Shown piece after piece: positions 40,201 to 53,200 of a stretch of 64,000 nt of DNA. Source of the stretch: Hydractinia symbiolongicarpus (taxonomy: Eukaryota; Cnidaria; Hydrozoa; Anthoathecata; Hydractiniidae); assembly GCF_029227915.1 (NCBI RefSeq), contig NC_079880.1, positions 22,382,501 to 22,446,500 of the forward strand. The letters are read 5' to 3'. How positions within the stretch are numbered: the first letter of the stretch is position 1; every line of letters starts with the position of its first letter. The position numbers were made by a program, and so were the translations under genes. The notes beneath the pieces were generated by a model. That model saw only the letters and a list, made by a program, of their open reading frames with translations. It did no database searches and was not told where the DNA came from.

Positions 40201-43200
40201 TATTGTGCAATTAACAATACAAATATAGCTAGTTGACTAGGTTATTTGTATTTTTGTAGCCAAAATCTTCAAATTAGTTTTTCTAACATTTATGTTTCTT
40301 TAAATATAAATAAAAGAACATAAAATATAAATAAAAAAATCACTATTCACTATTTCAAAATGGCCTTGTCATCCATATCTCACTGCCATACAACACAACA
40401 CTTCTTGCACAGGTTTCATACAACCTACCTTTTACCTCAATTGACAAGACTCTGCTAGTCAACAAAGGAAGTAACTCTCTGAACTTTTTCCAAGCAGAAC
40501 CTATCCTGCAAGTAACACTTCTTCCAATCTTTTTCCTACCCAACATGGATGTGAATAACAGAAGTTCTCAACTATCTCAAACAAGCCACTGTTGAACATC
40601 ATTAAAGCTGGAAATACTTTGTTTATAATCTTATCTTTGCAACGCTTGCATACAAATTAAATGTCAGCTCTTAACCTTCCTTTAATACCACTGCACTTCT
40701 TATGTTCTTATTTCTTACAAGTCTGACAAAAACTTGAGTATTACTAACACCTGCCCTGTAATCTCCACAAGGCCAATTTTTAACCACAAGGTCACACTTG
40801 ATTTTAATGCTACTAATCATAACTTTAGACTTTGCTGCATTCACTCTTAACTCTTTCTCTTACAGACGTTTTTTCCACTTCTTAAACTTTTCAACTAATT
40901 CTTCCATCGACTTTACTATGAGAACCAAATCATCTGCATATGATAACTGCCATGTGCAACCTGTTCTGAACTCCATCGACAGTGCTTCTAAGTCTAAAAC
41001 AAACAACAAAGGACTCAGTACTGAACCCTGATGTACACCAACATTTAAGCAAATTGTTAATCCCAAGACAACTTCTGACATCGTTGTACATAGAAACTGT
41101 TTATGTACATTCTTAATTAGCCACTCATGTGCACCTAATTTTCTCATAGCCCACGAAATAACTTTACATGGCATTCTATCAAAACCTATCTCTAAATCTA
41201 CAAAAGAAAAATAGAAATTCTTTCTCTTTTCCAAATACTCTTCCGGAAGCTGTCTGAGTAAAAATATTACATCTATAGTGCCACGCCCTGGAACGAAACC
41301 AAATTGCATCTTGTCTAAATCAATTCTTTTTCTAAGTAACTTATCAATGACTCTTTCAATCACTTACTTGATCAACTAACTTCAACTGTCTATAGTTACC
41401 TCTTTCTAATGCAACACCCTTGAAATAATTTACTATTACTCTAAGTGACTGCCGGTCACTTAGGATAACACCATCATTTTTTAATCGATTAGCAAGACTT
41501 GTGGTAAGCTCAACTCCAGTATATCCAGATGCTTTTAACATCTCTGCAACAATATGTAACACTCCTGCAGGCTTGCCAATCTTTAGTTTTCTAACAGCCT
41601 CCGCCTCCTGTGTACTAATAGAATCTTTTTAATTTAAGCTGTTGCGATTGTGTTCGTGATTGTGTGTGTTAAAGCTGGTTATATATCATTATCCAGTCAA
41701 TTTTTGTTGTTTTTAGTGATGCTGCATGGGAAGAAAGTAATGCATTTGCTGAGTTACTGGAGCAATACAATAAATGTGATTTAAAAAAGTGCAAATGCCG
41801 CCGAGGCCGAAAATACAACACACAAGCAGGGTAAGTTATCTTGCATTTCATTCAATGCATCATGTAGTGTCTTCCAACCTCTTGACCCCCTCTTCTGGGC
41901 AAATTCTTACCCTAATGGTAGCTTATATATATATCCACCTCCCCAGATATAACATACTTTCCAATTCTCTATTCTGGAAAATGGTTGAAAGCATGGATTA
42001 AAGAAAAAATATATTTTTGATGGGTTATAAACAGATTTTTTTTTATGTTAGGACAACACTACTTTCACTCCTATTAAATATGATAGTGTTTTTTTTATAT
42101 GAAGAAAGTGGCATGTACTGAGATGTTACGCGTGTGGTCAAAGTGGCGTTCACGTGGCATGTCTTGGAAATCAATACATACCAGGATTTGGCTACATATG
42201 CAGTGACTGCAATAAAGTTATACGACTAGCCAAGTCGAACCTAATTGTACAAGCCACCTTTCAGGAACGATGGATAGAGCATAAAAGATTGCTACAGGAA
42301 CTGCGTGCTCGAGATGACCCCGTCTTATTAGCCTCTCCAGTTTTTGGTGCCCAAATATGGATGAAGCGCTTTAAAGTTAAACCTTGTAGAGTCTATGTTG
42401 AAAAGATGAGTTTAAAAGATGTCATGGAAAAGAAAAACACAAAGCAAATGTCTATAGCAAACGAAACCGAAAAAAGTGAACAAAAAAAGAGAAAAAGAAC
42501 TGGAGGAAGAAAACGTTCTAGAAAGACTTTGTACTATTCCAAGAAGAAGAGAAAAAGTGCTCAAATGGTGTTTGAAGACATTACCAATACAGACAATGTT
42601 TTTAAAAAAGCTGTTTGTTTAAGGGAAGCAACTAACACCAGTAAGTGCTTACATGTTGATCATAGTACAAATGTTCTTTGAGTGAGTGATTATATTAGTT
42701 GCTGATAGTAGTTAATTTAGAAGTAATCATTTTACCATTTTTTAAATGTTTAATTTTTGTGTGTTCCCTTATTGAATTGTTTTCATGGAAGTATTATAGT
42801 TATAACTTGTAAATATAACATTATTTGCATAACCAGCTTTTTTTTATCTCAGCCAACTGTTTATTATTATTTATTAATTAACTTAAAAGAGTTTGACACA
42901 GGTCATTGGACATAGCCTAGCATAATAAGCATAATAATATACCTGCTGCTACTTACATCTACCATATTTGGCTCTCAGACAGATAACGGTGAGCATTATA
43001 GTATAGATGACATTGTTGCTTAAAATATAAACCTGATTATATTTAAACTAATTTAGTTCATCTGCTATCCCCAACATTGACAAATTGATGTGCCAAGAAC
43101 TACAATCTTAAAATTGTTTGGGCATAACTTTTGTTTAACTATTGAGTGCTCGAATTTTCCTAACTTTATTAGGGTTTGTTTTTTTTACAAATTTAAAAGG

Positions 43201-45705
43201 TGCTGACATGCACGTATGAGTGTTGTTAGATGTTGTACTGGTTACAAAATTACATGTATGTTGTTAACCAGGTGGTTTCTTAGGTGAAGCTACAAATATA
43301 CGGATAAAATTCTAACTAGTTTTAAAGAAAATATCGATTTAGCAAAGTTACGTCAATTTGAATCTCAAAAACGTCATATTGTTTTCCTTACCTCAAACAT
43401 ACTTAAAATATTTACTTAAAATATTTACTAAGTTTTCTGGAAAAATCTTTTAACTTATTATCGTTAAAATAAAAAACTTTTGTAAAAGTATGACATCATA
43501 TTTATCCCATTGCCGTCTTTTTGGCATGTGTGATATCATTTCAGATCCCTGTGACATTAAATTAACTTTTATTTAATATTCTTAGCTAATATGAGGGTGG
43601 TACATTAGGAAAATTTTTTTTAAAAACCCTTATATCTAATTATGTTTGTTTTTTCAGCAATGGGAAAAGTATTTCTGTGTGATTCAAAAATTTCAATTCA
43701 CTTCAGACCTGTTGTATAAAAAAGTTAGCTTTCAAGAGGACTGATATTTACATAATACTGCAAGTCAAGATGTCTTTCTGACATTCAAAAAATGACCAGC
43801 CCTGATAATTAGTGACTCTGCATTTCCTCCTTAAACTTTGGAAAAATGTTCCAAAGTTTAATGCCAAAAACAGCAACAATTAATCTTAGATTTAATCTAT
43901 GGCCACCCTGGTACAGTTGAGGCTCTCATTAAAAAAATTTGTGGTTTTAATTAGATTTCAAGAGAATAATAAATTTAACTTAAATATAATTTCTTCTGTC
44001 TTGTTTACATGTGAAATGTTAAATCTTTAAATTATAAATTTATTTTAATTAAAAGAAATAATTAAAAAAATGCTGATTTTCCCCTTGTCTCATTTTTATT
44101 TTATTCTATCAATTATTACCTGACTGATACAAAAACCGGTTAGTACGAAAAAATCCAATGATTTAATTGGTTTACGGTTTATTTTAGTAGGTCTTTGTAT
44201 GAAACCATACTAACAGGTTTAGGTAGCCATTATTAAAATGGTAACATAAAAACGTGAACAAATAAAAAACATTTTCATAGCACGCTAAAAATATAAAAGT
44301 TGCTGACTTAAAACCGTGTTTTCATTTTAATTCACATAAACAATATTCAAATTTTTTTGTACTTACAAAATTTTAAAATCGAAAAATTGAACCTTGAGAA
44401 TAGCAACTTAATACTGACTGGTTTTTATGTTGCACTGTAAAATACAATGCCCTCGGTCAAGGGTACATGACCTCGGGCTTTGTATTTTACAGTACAACAT
44501 CAAAACTGTTCACTATCCGTTAATTATTCTATTAAACTACACCTTGTGTGTGTTATCTGAAATGTGATTTTCGTGTTTCATGCTACTTTCCTTAGACCTA
44601 TGTGCGTCAATATTTTTTTCTTCTTTTTTTGTGTTTTTTAGTTGCAAGAGAAAAGGCAAATCCAACAGGAAAAGGATTTAAAATTACACCCTGCAACAAC
44701 ATAGTGGTTAATGCATCCATGTGTAAGAATGAGAATAAAGAAGGAATCGAGACCACCCTACTTACCCCTCTTTCAGATGTCAACCAAACATTTGACCTTA
44801 CACCATCAACAAGTGACAATTCTATTACCTTAGCGAACGTTTCAGGTTCAGTAACGCCTGAGTTTGAATCTGATAATTTAGTTTTAAAAAAGAAATTGTT
44901 TAGTTGCAGTGAAGAAAGTTTAGAGAATAACATCAAAGATAAGCCAAGTTCTTTGAGATGCAAAGTATCGACAAGCTCGCAAATTTTGTCTGCAAGCAGT
45001 GCCACTAAATTGGCAAATACACAATTTTCTTGCCATTGTAGTTTAGGTTCTAGAGGTTGTGCACCAATTTTTGGAAAATGTCAAGAGTGTCAGTTACCAA
45101 CTATGTGCTTGGGCGATAAAATAGTGGAAGTTAAAAGCAAAAATATTATGACACATTTGGGTGAAGACTTGAAAGATTCTTCCAAAATTCCCTTGCAAAC
45201 AGGTGTTGATGCAATTGCTGACTTTAGAGAAGTTAAAAGCAATAATACCATGATACATTTGGGTGAAGGCTTGAAAGATTCTTCTAAAATTCTCTTGCAA
45301 ACAGGTTTTGATGCGATTGCTGACTTTAGAGAAGAAAACTACCAATGGTCATATGTAGGTACTATTTTTAGCAGTTTTAACCATGAAGAGAAAAATTTGG
45401 ATGTAAATGCTAACCAAATGTTGTCTGTTGATAAGGGCGTTAATTGCAATTTTGATTTAGCTAGTATGAAAAACGACCAGCGTCAGCAGTTGCAGAGTGG
45501 GAATGATAAAACTAACAATATTGGAATGGACACTTCTTCATATGAGTTACTTGTGCCTCCAAAAAAACAAGTTGTGTTTTGTCGATCGCTTTTAAACGGC
45601 CATCTTATGAATCGACATCACATTGGACAAAGTGTTTGGATTGGTTGGAAGTTAAAGACTGCAATAGAAAGAAACACATCTTTGCGCGTTATAATTCAGT
45701 TATGA
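34255..45705 (+). CDS. PHF7/G2E3-like PHD-RING protein, copy 1
   Basis: Nine exons close in phase: 34255-34366, 34481-34572, 34726-34827, 36256-36380, 39274-39442, 39747-39850, 41717-41830, 42105-42640 and 44642-45705, giving about 805 residues. A basic start (KAKKRKR) is followed by an extended PHD module (CCFCHEGENPELGVFF, VHQYCL, ECKYCSKFGANSGC), a RING/PHD module (CPVCLEDI, CCKNVFMHRGCIQ, FFRCPTCNNE) and a second PHD finger (RCYACGQSGVHVACLG, GYICSDCN). PHF7 and G2E3 use this layout to read histone tails and ubiquitinate; the HECT domain of G2E3 is absent, so PHF7-like is the better name. Exon 8 adds a strong nuclear-localisation cluster (KKRKRTGGRKRSRK). Exon 9 is a low-complexity tail with a near-exact 36-residue duplication. 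A paralogue follows at 47.2 kb. Confidence 0.9.
35925..35990 (-). repeat. tRNA-like fragment
   Basis: The minus strand carries GTGGGTTCGATTCTTAT, matching the B box and T-loop of a tRNA, but no matching acceptor stem or A box is evident. It is probably a SINE or tRNA relic in intron 3 of the first PHF7-like gene. Confidence 0.3.
36782..38114. mobile_element. non-autonomous DNA transposon, TA target site, in PHF7-like intron
   Basis: The left end CTGTATTTTCTGGTATATAA and the right end (complement CCGTATTTTCCGGTATATAA) are inverted repeats flanked by TA at 36780-36781 and 38115-38116. Sub-terminal CGTATAACCCGCA-type blocks repeat inside. No transposase frame was found over 1.3 kb. It lies between exons 4 and 5. 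Confidence 0.7.
38300..38510 (+). repeat. tandem repeat, about 37 bases, five copies
   Basis: Units alternate CTGTATAGCTTTCAAAACA and CACAAGAATAATTCTCG forms. It follows the TIR element and precedes a LINE end. Confidence 0.75.
38543..38730 (-). mobile_element. 5'-truncated LINE 3' end with (GAT)n tail
   Basis: This is the most informative of three copies. On the minus strand it reads PRGRLRKTW and, after a break, RSDWKRVINIPRPTHASMEN, then stop, the GAT tail following. This is the usual C-terminus of RTE/jockey-type ORF2 proteins. Confidence 0.75.
40350..41640 (-). mobile_element. non-LTR retrotransposon (RTE-like LINE) fragment
   Basis: Minus-strand pieces in order are 41562-41356 (ALERGNYRQLKLVDQV), 41363-40860 (MQFGFVPGRGT, FSFVDLEIGFDR, VHQGSVLSPLLF, LSYADDLVLI) and 40546-40355 (WKKFRELLPLLTSR, LYGSEIW). 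These are reverse transcriptase palm and thumb parts plus the C-terminal region. Frame breaks show it is inactive. It lies in intron 6 of the first PHF7-like gene, in antisense. Confidence 0.85.
44412..44514. repeat. palindromic fold-back repeat
   Basis: Arms centred near 44463 pair over more than 40 bases, with CACTGTAAAATACAATGCCC on the left and its near complement on the right. It lies about 130 bases before the last exon of the first PHF7-like gene. No target duplication was confirmed. Confidence 0.7.
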
Positions 45706-47229
45706 TGTTTTTATGTTATGTTGACGGATGTTTTTTTTTGTTTTTTTTTTATTAGTCGAAATATACTATTTCTCACTTTGAGATGTTTTCATTGTATATA
45801 ACTTTTTATGATAAATAGGCTACTTCCGAAACTATCTTTTAGGTGTATACGAAACATTTTTGATGTTTAACTGTGGAGTGTTATTTTTAATTAACAAAAT
45901 GGTTGCCCTCTCACCGTTGTGAGATTTTTTTCCACTTTGTGATAAACTCAAAACTTTCCTTGTACAGGATTCCCATGCCTCAAAAAAATCCTAAAAAATC
46001 TTAAAACCTTAACAATTCCAGACTTTTGGTAAAAAAAAAGTCCGTCGGGAACATCATTTTCAACTCAATTTTTATAATCAATTTTCTTTTGTGAAATATT
46101 AGTTAAATGCTATGTGGAAATAAAATCTAATCAATCCAATTTGTGTTCCATGTCATTCGGAGTTGCACACTCACTAATTCAAACTCTCTCCTAAGTTGTT
46201 GTATGTGTTTCAGCGAATGGAAAAAATCCAAAAAACGTAAATCCTAAATACTTAAAATTTGCAAATAAATAAGAACCCTGTTGAATGATATATTTTTAAT
46301 TCGTCAAATTTTCCACTCTCTTTGTCTCGATTTTATATTTTACAGATATGTTTGAACCAGTTTTTATGTCTAATTGTACTGTTTTTACTTGTTTATTTTC
46401 TGTTTCAATTTTTTTATTGTATCGATTTCATGAATAAAATGTATTGAAGAAGATCATTTTATTTATATGTTAATGCGTATCCAGAAATCTTAGACGTTTT
46501 GAATAACTAATCATTGTTATTACATAAAGACCATTTGATCAAAAAGCTTCTTGGAAACAATATCAAAAAACAACAAAACAAAATGATGACTTGGGTGTCT
46601 TTATTTTTTTAGTAATTGTTTTTGAAACGTTTTGAAATTTTAGGCTTTTTAAACATGTCTCCCTTGTATTAACCCTTTTCAGGGGTTTAACCCCTGACCA
46701 ATTTTTTTGAAATAACTGCTAAAGCATTTTAAGGGGTTGAGACAAATTCACTAAAAATATTTTTTTCTAAAAGGGGCTACGGAACGGCTGTTGGTTTTCG
46801 ACTTTAGTGACTTACATGAAAGTCGAGCTAATGGCTATTTTTCCGGCATGTATGTAATTTACAGACTCGAACATATAGATATATCTAGAATTTTTATCTT
46901 CTCCAGCCTTGGTCATGTTTTCATCCAGAATGAGTCTTGCTAAAATATTTCTTTGTAATATACTTTTCAAAAAAAAAATATTGAACCAGCGAGCAAAGCC
47001 AGCACCCTGGAAAACCTTTAAAGTCAGGACATTTCAAAAGTGCATGAAAAAATTGTTGAATTTTGTAAATTTACATAAGCAACTCAGCAAAATTTAAATT
47101 TCAGAAAATATAAAAAATCAGAGGAATAAGTTGGTGGATAGAGCAAATGCTCTACAAATCTCAAATTTCATAAAACCAGTATAAATATGTAATATGTGTA
47201 TTTTATAGTTATGCCAAAGTAATTAAATT
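45706..47229. other. intergenic stretch between the two PHF7-like genes
   Basis: No gene is seen in this 1.5 kb stretch. An AATAAA at 46432-46437 is a possible poly(A) signal for the upstream gene. The promoter of the downstream gene must lie here or in its 5' UTR. Confidence 0.45.
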
Positions 47230-50200
47230 ATGGGGAGAAAAAGAAAAATTAAAAAGTTGCCCGAACCGGTGTTGACTTCAGCAACAGGTAATAATCAAAT
47301 TTTGTATGTGGATTGCAAATAGTTTGTCTGTTGAACTTTGAAAAATGACTAATGAAATTTGTGATTGGTGTGCCCCTGTACATCAATCCCGAAATTCATG
47401 GTGAAATATAGGAAAATCAGGGAATTTTATCAGAGCCACTTTACAATTTGTAAATAATTGTTGATCTCAATGTGTATGTTTTTTGTACACTTCTGTGAAA
47501 CTTCAATTATTTTTGCTGATTTTTCATGTGGAATAAACTTTTCGTCTGTGGATTTGACTACTGTATAACAGCTGCCTAATGTTTGTAGATTGTTTTAAGG
47601 ACGAAAGTGTTAGCTATTTATCTGTCTATTTTTTTGTATTTCCTTGTTCTCCCTTCCTCTGGCTACCTACATGAAAAACGTCTCTTTTTCACCCTTTTTT
47701 ATCTGGGAAATTGGTTTGTAAATTTTTGTGACAACCCTAGTGTAGCTTCGGTGCTATGACCAACGACATCATTGCAACTGGAATATTCTTATTCCTTTTT
47801 AGAATGTTGTTTTTGTCATCGAATGGAAGACAGTGAACTTGGAGTGTTTTTTCAGAATGAAGAAGCCTGCATAGCCGCACATCAATTTTGTTTGGTAAGT
47901 TTTAACCGTAATAACTAATTTTTTTTTAACTTTTGAGCTTACACTGAATCTGAGAACCGAAAAAACTGTTAAAAAATGTTAATAACAGATGAACCTCACT
48001 TTTACCAGTAGTTTGCCATATGTTCGCTGTGTACGATCTAATATTTTAATAAGATTGGCTTACTTTATTACTGCCTTATACTGTGGGAAAATGGATTAAA
48101 AAACTGATCTGACCTTACATTTTGGTCAGTTGCAACTTTTAATACATAGGAAAAAAGATGTTTTATTTTTCACCAGATTTGATAGAAGGGAGTACCTCTT
48201 TGCAGAGAAACTCAGAATATATTTTTAAGATTTCACTAAAAGCCAGTTATTCTCATGAAGTTTTGAGTTGAGAGACTGTAATTTACTGAAGACCTAATAC
48301 TTCGCTGACAGAAAATCATTATTTTGTTAGATGATCTGATGGAATATTTAAACGGGCTTATGTAGGAGGGAGGGAAAGGGTGGGGAGGATGGGGAGGTTA
48401 GTCAAATTGGTATTGATGACCTTTTTGTTTTGCTTACAGCTGTTTTCTTCAGGATTGGCACAAAACGGTGAAGATAATGAAGGTTTTGATGGTTTTTTGC
48501 TTAAAGATATCAAAAAGGAAGTTCAGCGAGCCAGCAAGATCGTAAGTTTACTTTTTAAATTGTTCATAATATCATAAGCTTCTCGTTAAATTGTTCATAA
48601 GATGGTAAGTTAACACGTTAAATAGTTCATAAGATCGTAAGTTAACACGTTAAATAGTTCATAAGATCGTAAGGTAACTCGTTAAATTGTTGATAAGATC
48701 GTAAGCTAACACGTTAAATAGTTCATAAGATCGTAAGGTAACACGTTAAATAATTCATAAGATCCTAAGGTAACTCGTTAAATCGTTCATAAGATCGTAA
48801 GCTAACACGTTAAATAGTTCATAAGATCGTAAGGTAACTCGTTAAATCGGTCATAAGATCGTAAGGTACCACGTTAAATAATTCATAAGATCCTAAGGTA
48901 ACTCGTTAAATCGTTCATAAGATCGTAAGCTAACACGTTAAATAGTTCATAAGATCGTAAGGTAACTCGTTAAATCGTTCATAAGATCGTAAGGTACCAC
49001 GTTAAATAATTCATAAGATCCTAAGGTAACTCGTTAAATCGTTCATAAGATCGTAAGGTAACTCGTTAAATCGTTCATAAGATCGTAAGGTAACTCGTTA
49101 AATAGTTCATAAGATCGTAAGGTACCACGTTAAATAATTCATAAGATCCTAAGGTAACTCGTTAAATCGTTCATAAGATCCTAAGGTAACTCGTTAAATC
49201 GTTCATAAGATCGTAAGCTAACACGTTAAATAGTTCATAAGATCGTAAGGTAACTCGTTAAATCGTTCATAAGATCGTAAGGTACCACGTTAAATAATTC
49301 ATAAGATCCTAAGGTAACTCGTTAAATAGTTCATAAGATCGTAAGGTAACTCGTTAAATCGTTCATAAGATCGTAAGGTAACTCGTTAAATCGTTCATAA
49401 GATCGTAAGGTAACTCGTTAAATTGTTGGTACATATGATACATAAGAATCCTGTAAAAAAAATACCTTATTGGAAAAAGCGTGGAAAAGTGACTATTATT
49501 GAGGGTCAGTAACCAAAGTATATTCTCAGCTAAAAGGTTTTTGAACTTTCTCTAACTTGATCAAGGACTAACTGACCTGCAACTTATTTTAACCCAACTA
49601 TTTTTTTATTGAAATTTTTCAATTTTCTAATGATGACAGGGCTGATAACAAAGAAAGAAAATACACATTATTTTTTTCTAAACATTCGGATGTTTTTTTC
49701 TTCGTGCGTAAACTCAACGCAAGGTCAACAAAAATGTTTTAATTCTTTTATAGTTGCTACGTTTGCCTTGACAATTAATGTGCTGTTTTTCCGAGGGTGG
49801 CCAGCAACTTGAAAATTGAGAAAGAAATCATGAAATTAAAAAATTTTCATAAGTCAGGGAAAAGGGCGTTTTCTAATTAATATTTACCTGGCAACTCTAC
49901 AAGTGCAAATTAAGTGTTTATAAAAGTATATAATATATAAATAATTCAGAAAATCTTCATTAAGGAAGAGAGTGAATTTTTTTTTTATATCAGCTATCGA
50001 AAAGTCAAGGAAAAAATTCTTCTGTCTCCCCCCATTTAAGACTTAATAATAATAATTTATTGTCGATTTTAACGGGAATATTTTTGTTTTCAGACGTGTA
50101 AATTTTGCAAGTCAAACGGAGCAAGTTCTGGTTGCAACGTGAAGACATGCAGATTAACTTATCACTACTTGTGTGGCAAAAAAGAAGGTTCACAGTTTGT

Positions 50201-53200
50201 GTTTTTCGATACGTTCAAGTATGTACCTTTTTCTATCTTTGCAGGGTTGCACATAAGCTACCACTGTTGCTCCACCCCCTTGCTCTGATGCTAAAAATTG
50301 GTTACACCTGTGTCCATGAGTAAGGACTTGCTTGAATATAGAGGGAAGACAATTGTTGAAATATTAATACCAGGAGCGGGGTGGAGTAGTTGAGAAGGAG
50401 GGGATAGGTTTTTTTTTAATAGTGGCTGGGGCCTTAATTTGAAAAATTTGAAATCTTTAAAATCACAGGGTGACCACTCCTCCTTTAAATTCCTTAAATA
50501 ACCTTAGAAAACAAAATCTCCTTAAAAGTACTTAAATATACTTAAAAAAATTGAAATTTTAGCTATTCTCCTTAATTTCTCCTTTTTCTTAATTTTTCTG
50601 ATCGTAGCTTTTTTGGAAATGTTTTTATGGATTGTTCATCACCAGTGAAATAAGACATATTTCTCTTTTACCTAAAATACTATATTTTCTATCTTTCAGG
50701 GCATAATTTATATGTATACTTGTATAATATGTATAATTTTCCTATCATAGAACATAATATGTAACATTAAAGATGGAGAACTTAAATTGGTTTTCTCCTT
50801 AATTATCCTTATTTTTTAATTTTTTTATTTTCGTTCGCAGAAAATTATCCTTAAAAAATGTCAATTTGTCTCCTTAATTCTCCTTAATATCCTTACTTTT
50901 GTTCTCATTTTATTAGTGGTCACCCTGAATCAGTGAAAACAGCATCTTGGATAGTTCAAAAATAACATCAGATTCTTAAAGCAAGTAGTTTAAACACAGA
51001 ATTATAATCGGTCATGTATTATTTTGCTACTTTTTGTCTTGACCGGGAAATCTTCCAAAAATTAATAGTGTAAGGAGAAAAACTATAAACAGACTGGGAT
51101 TTTTGGTTTGGATTTTTGTATTAATGCTGAGTAAGCTAATTACAATGTCACAATATTTAGTACCTATTGCAAGCTTCATAGAGATAACCAAGACATGACA
51201 TATCTTGCAACTCAATCAACCAGCTGCCCGCTATGCTTAGAAGATATAACGTTTGAAAATAAATCGAGTGTGCTCAAGATGCCATGCTGCATTAATATGT
51301 TTATACATAGAACCTGTATCCAGGTGAGACATTTCCTCATCTTTTTTAAATAATCGGGCGAATCCCTTGTCTATCAGTTAGTACTCTATTTGTGGAACTT
51401 TGCGCGTTTTATTGTGTGCAAAGTGGAGATTAAGTATAATTTCGCGCGTATTATTTTTCGCGCAATGGACGTGGAGTGGATTTAATATAACATATAAAAA
51501 TTACTTAAAAATGGTTTCGCGTACACAGAGTGTTGATATACTCCATGTGATATTTTAACAGGCTCGTCTTTTTTCTCAATTTTATAGGTTTTTAAGAAAT
51601 TATTGCCTTTTCTGAATTTCATTGGTTATCAAGAGCAAAATAATTACCTTCTAAGCAATTTATTTTTATTTGTGTTTAGTATCAAGCTATGTCTAGTGGC
51701 TACTTCTTTAAATGTCCAACTTGTAATAACGAAGAATCGTTTCAAAAAGAAATGGCGCGGTTCGGAATCTACATACCACAGAGGTAGGTTAAAACCTGTT
51801 ACATATTTTACTTTATTCGTGCGTGTAAATGTAGCATATACAAGTATTTCGATTTTGCCGTGCGTGTAAGCGTAGCCTAAATAAGTGTTTTGATTTCTTC
51901 TTGCGTTTAAATGTAGCCTAATAAAGTGGTTGATATTCTTTGTGCGCGAAAGTGTAGCCTTAATAAGTGTTACAATTTCTTTGTATGTGTATAAGCAGCT
52001 TAAATGTTTCAATTTTCTTATGCGTGTAAATGTAGGCTAAATAAGTGTTGTAATTTTTGTGTGTAAAAAGAAGCCTGAATATTCCAATTTCTACCTAAGT
52101 GTAAACCCAGACTAAATATTTCTCTTATTTTACAAATGAATGTTTTCTTTTTTCACGTTCTAGAGATGCATCATGGGAGGAAAACAATGCATTCGCTGAA
52201 CTCCTGGAGCAGTATGATCAATGTGATTGGCCGACTTGTGAATGTCCAGATGGACGAACGTATTCAGATGATGGGTAAACAAGTAAAATTTTTTCTTGGT
52301 CACATTTACCAAACGATAAATAAAGCTATTAGGGGGAAAAACTTCTTCGCTCGTGTGAATTTTTTTACCTATGCAGGAAATGTTTTGCCTATACAGGGAA
52401 TTTTATTACCTATACTGCTTCTATACCGGGAAGATTTTTACCTTTTTAATCGACGAAATGACAGTTTTCTGAGAATGTTGAAAATCGTATACTATATAAA
52501 AATCAAACTTTTTTTCTTCTATTTACAGCAACTGGGATCTCCTTCGCTGTTACCATTGTGGTCAAAGTGCTGTTCATAAAAAATGTTTAGGAGATCGTAT
52601 CATCCCGGTGTTTGAGTACGTGTGTCCGGATTGTAATAACGTGATCGGTACAGCCAGCACAACGACCGTAGTGATAACGCCGGAAAGAGTTGATGAACGG
52701 TTAAGAGAACATAAAAAGCGATTGGCTGAGCTAACAGCACGTGACGACCCTGTCTTGCTATCCTCTCCTGTTTTTGCCTCGCCTATTTTTAGAAAGAAGT
52801 ATGACGTCAAACCGAGTTGGGTTGTGGTACAGCCTCTGCCACCCATTGTGTTACGCAGTTTGAATGTAATGAGAAAAATAAGTATGCGCAGATATAATCT
52901 TATCATTGGAAATTGTGCATTGTTAAATAGATCACAGGCGCTTGGCATTCGAGCTCCACCACCTGTTCCTTGCTTAGTTGCTAAAAATGGTTAGTTATCT
53001 CTTGTGCTTTTTCATAGGAAGTTTGAACATTCTTGTAAGCCTCTGTGACAGGAGAAATAATTTTACGTCACTTACGTTACGAGACTTTTTTGTAGTATGG
53101 AATGACTGGGTGTGTTTGCCTATTTGTGTATCTTAAGTGATGCACTAAAATCTTGTTTTTTTTTAATTCTTCGAAAGAACGCCCCATGACAAGTAGAAAT

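Noticed and set aside
48542-49430. CRISPR array
   Set aside because: The units are contiguous with no unique spacers, and the host is a eukaryote.
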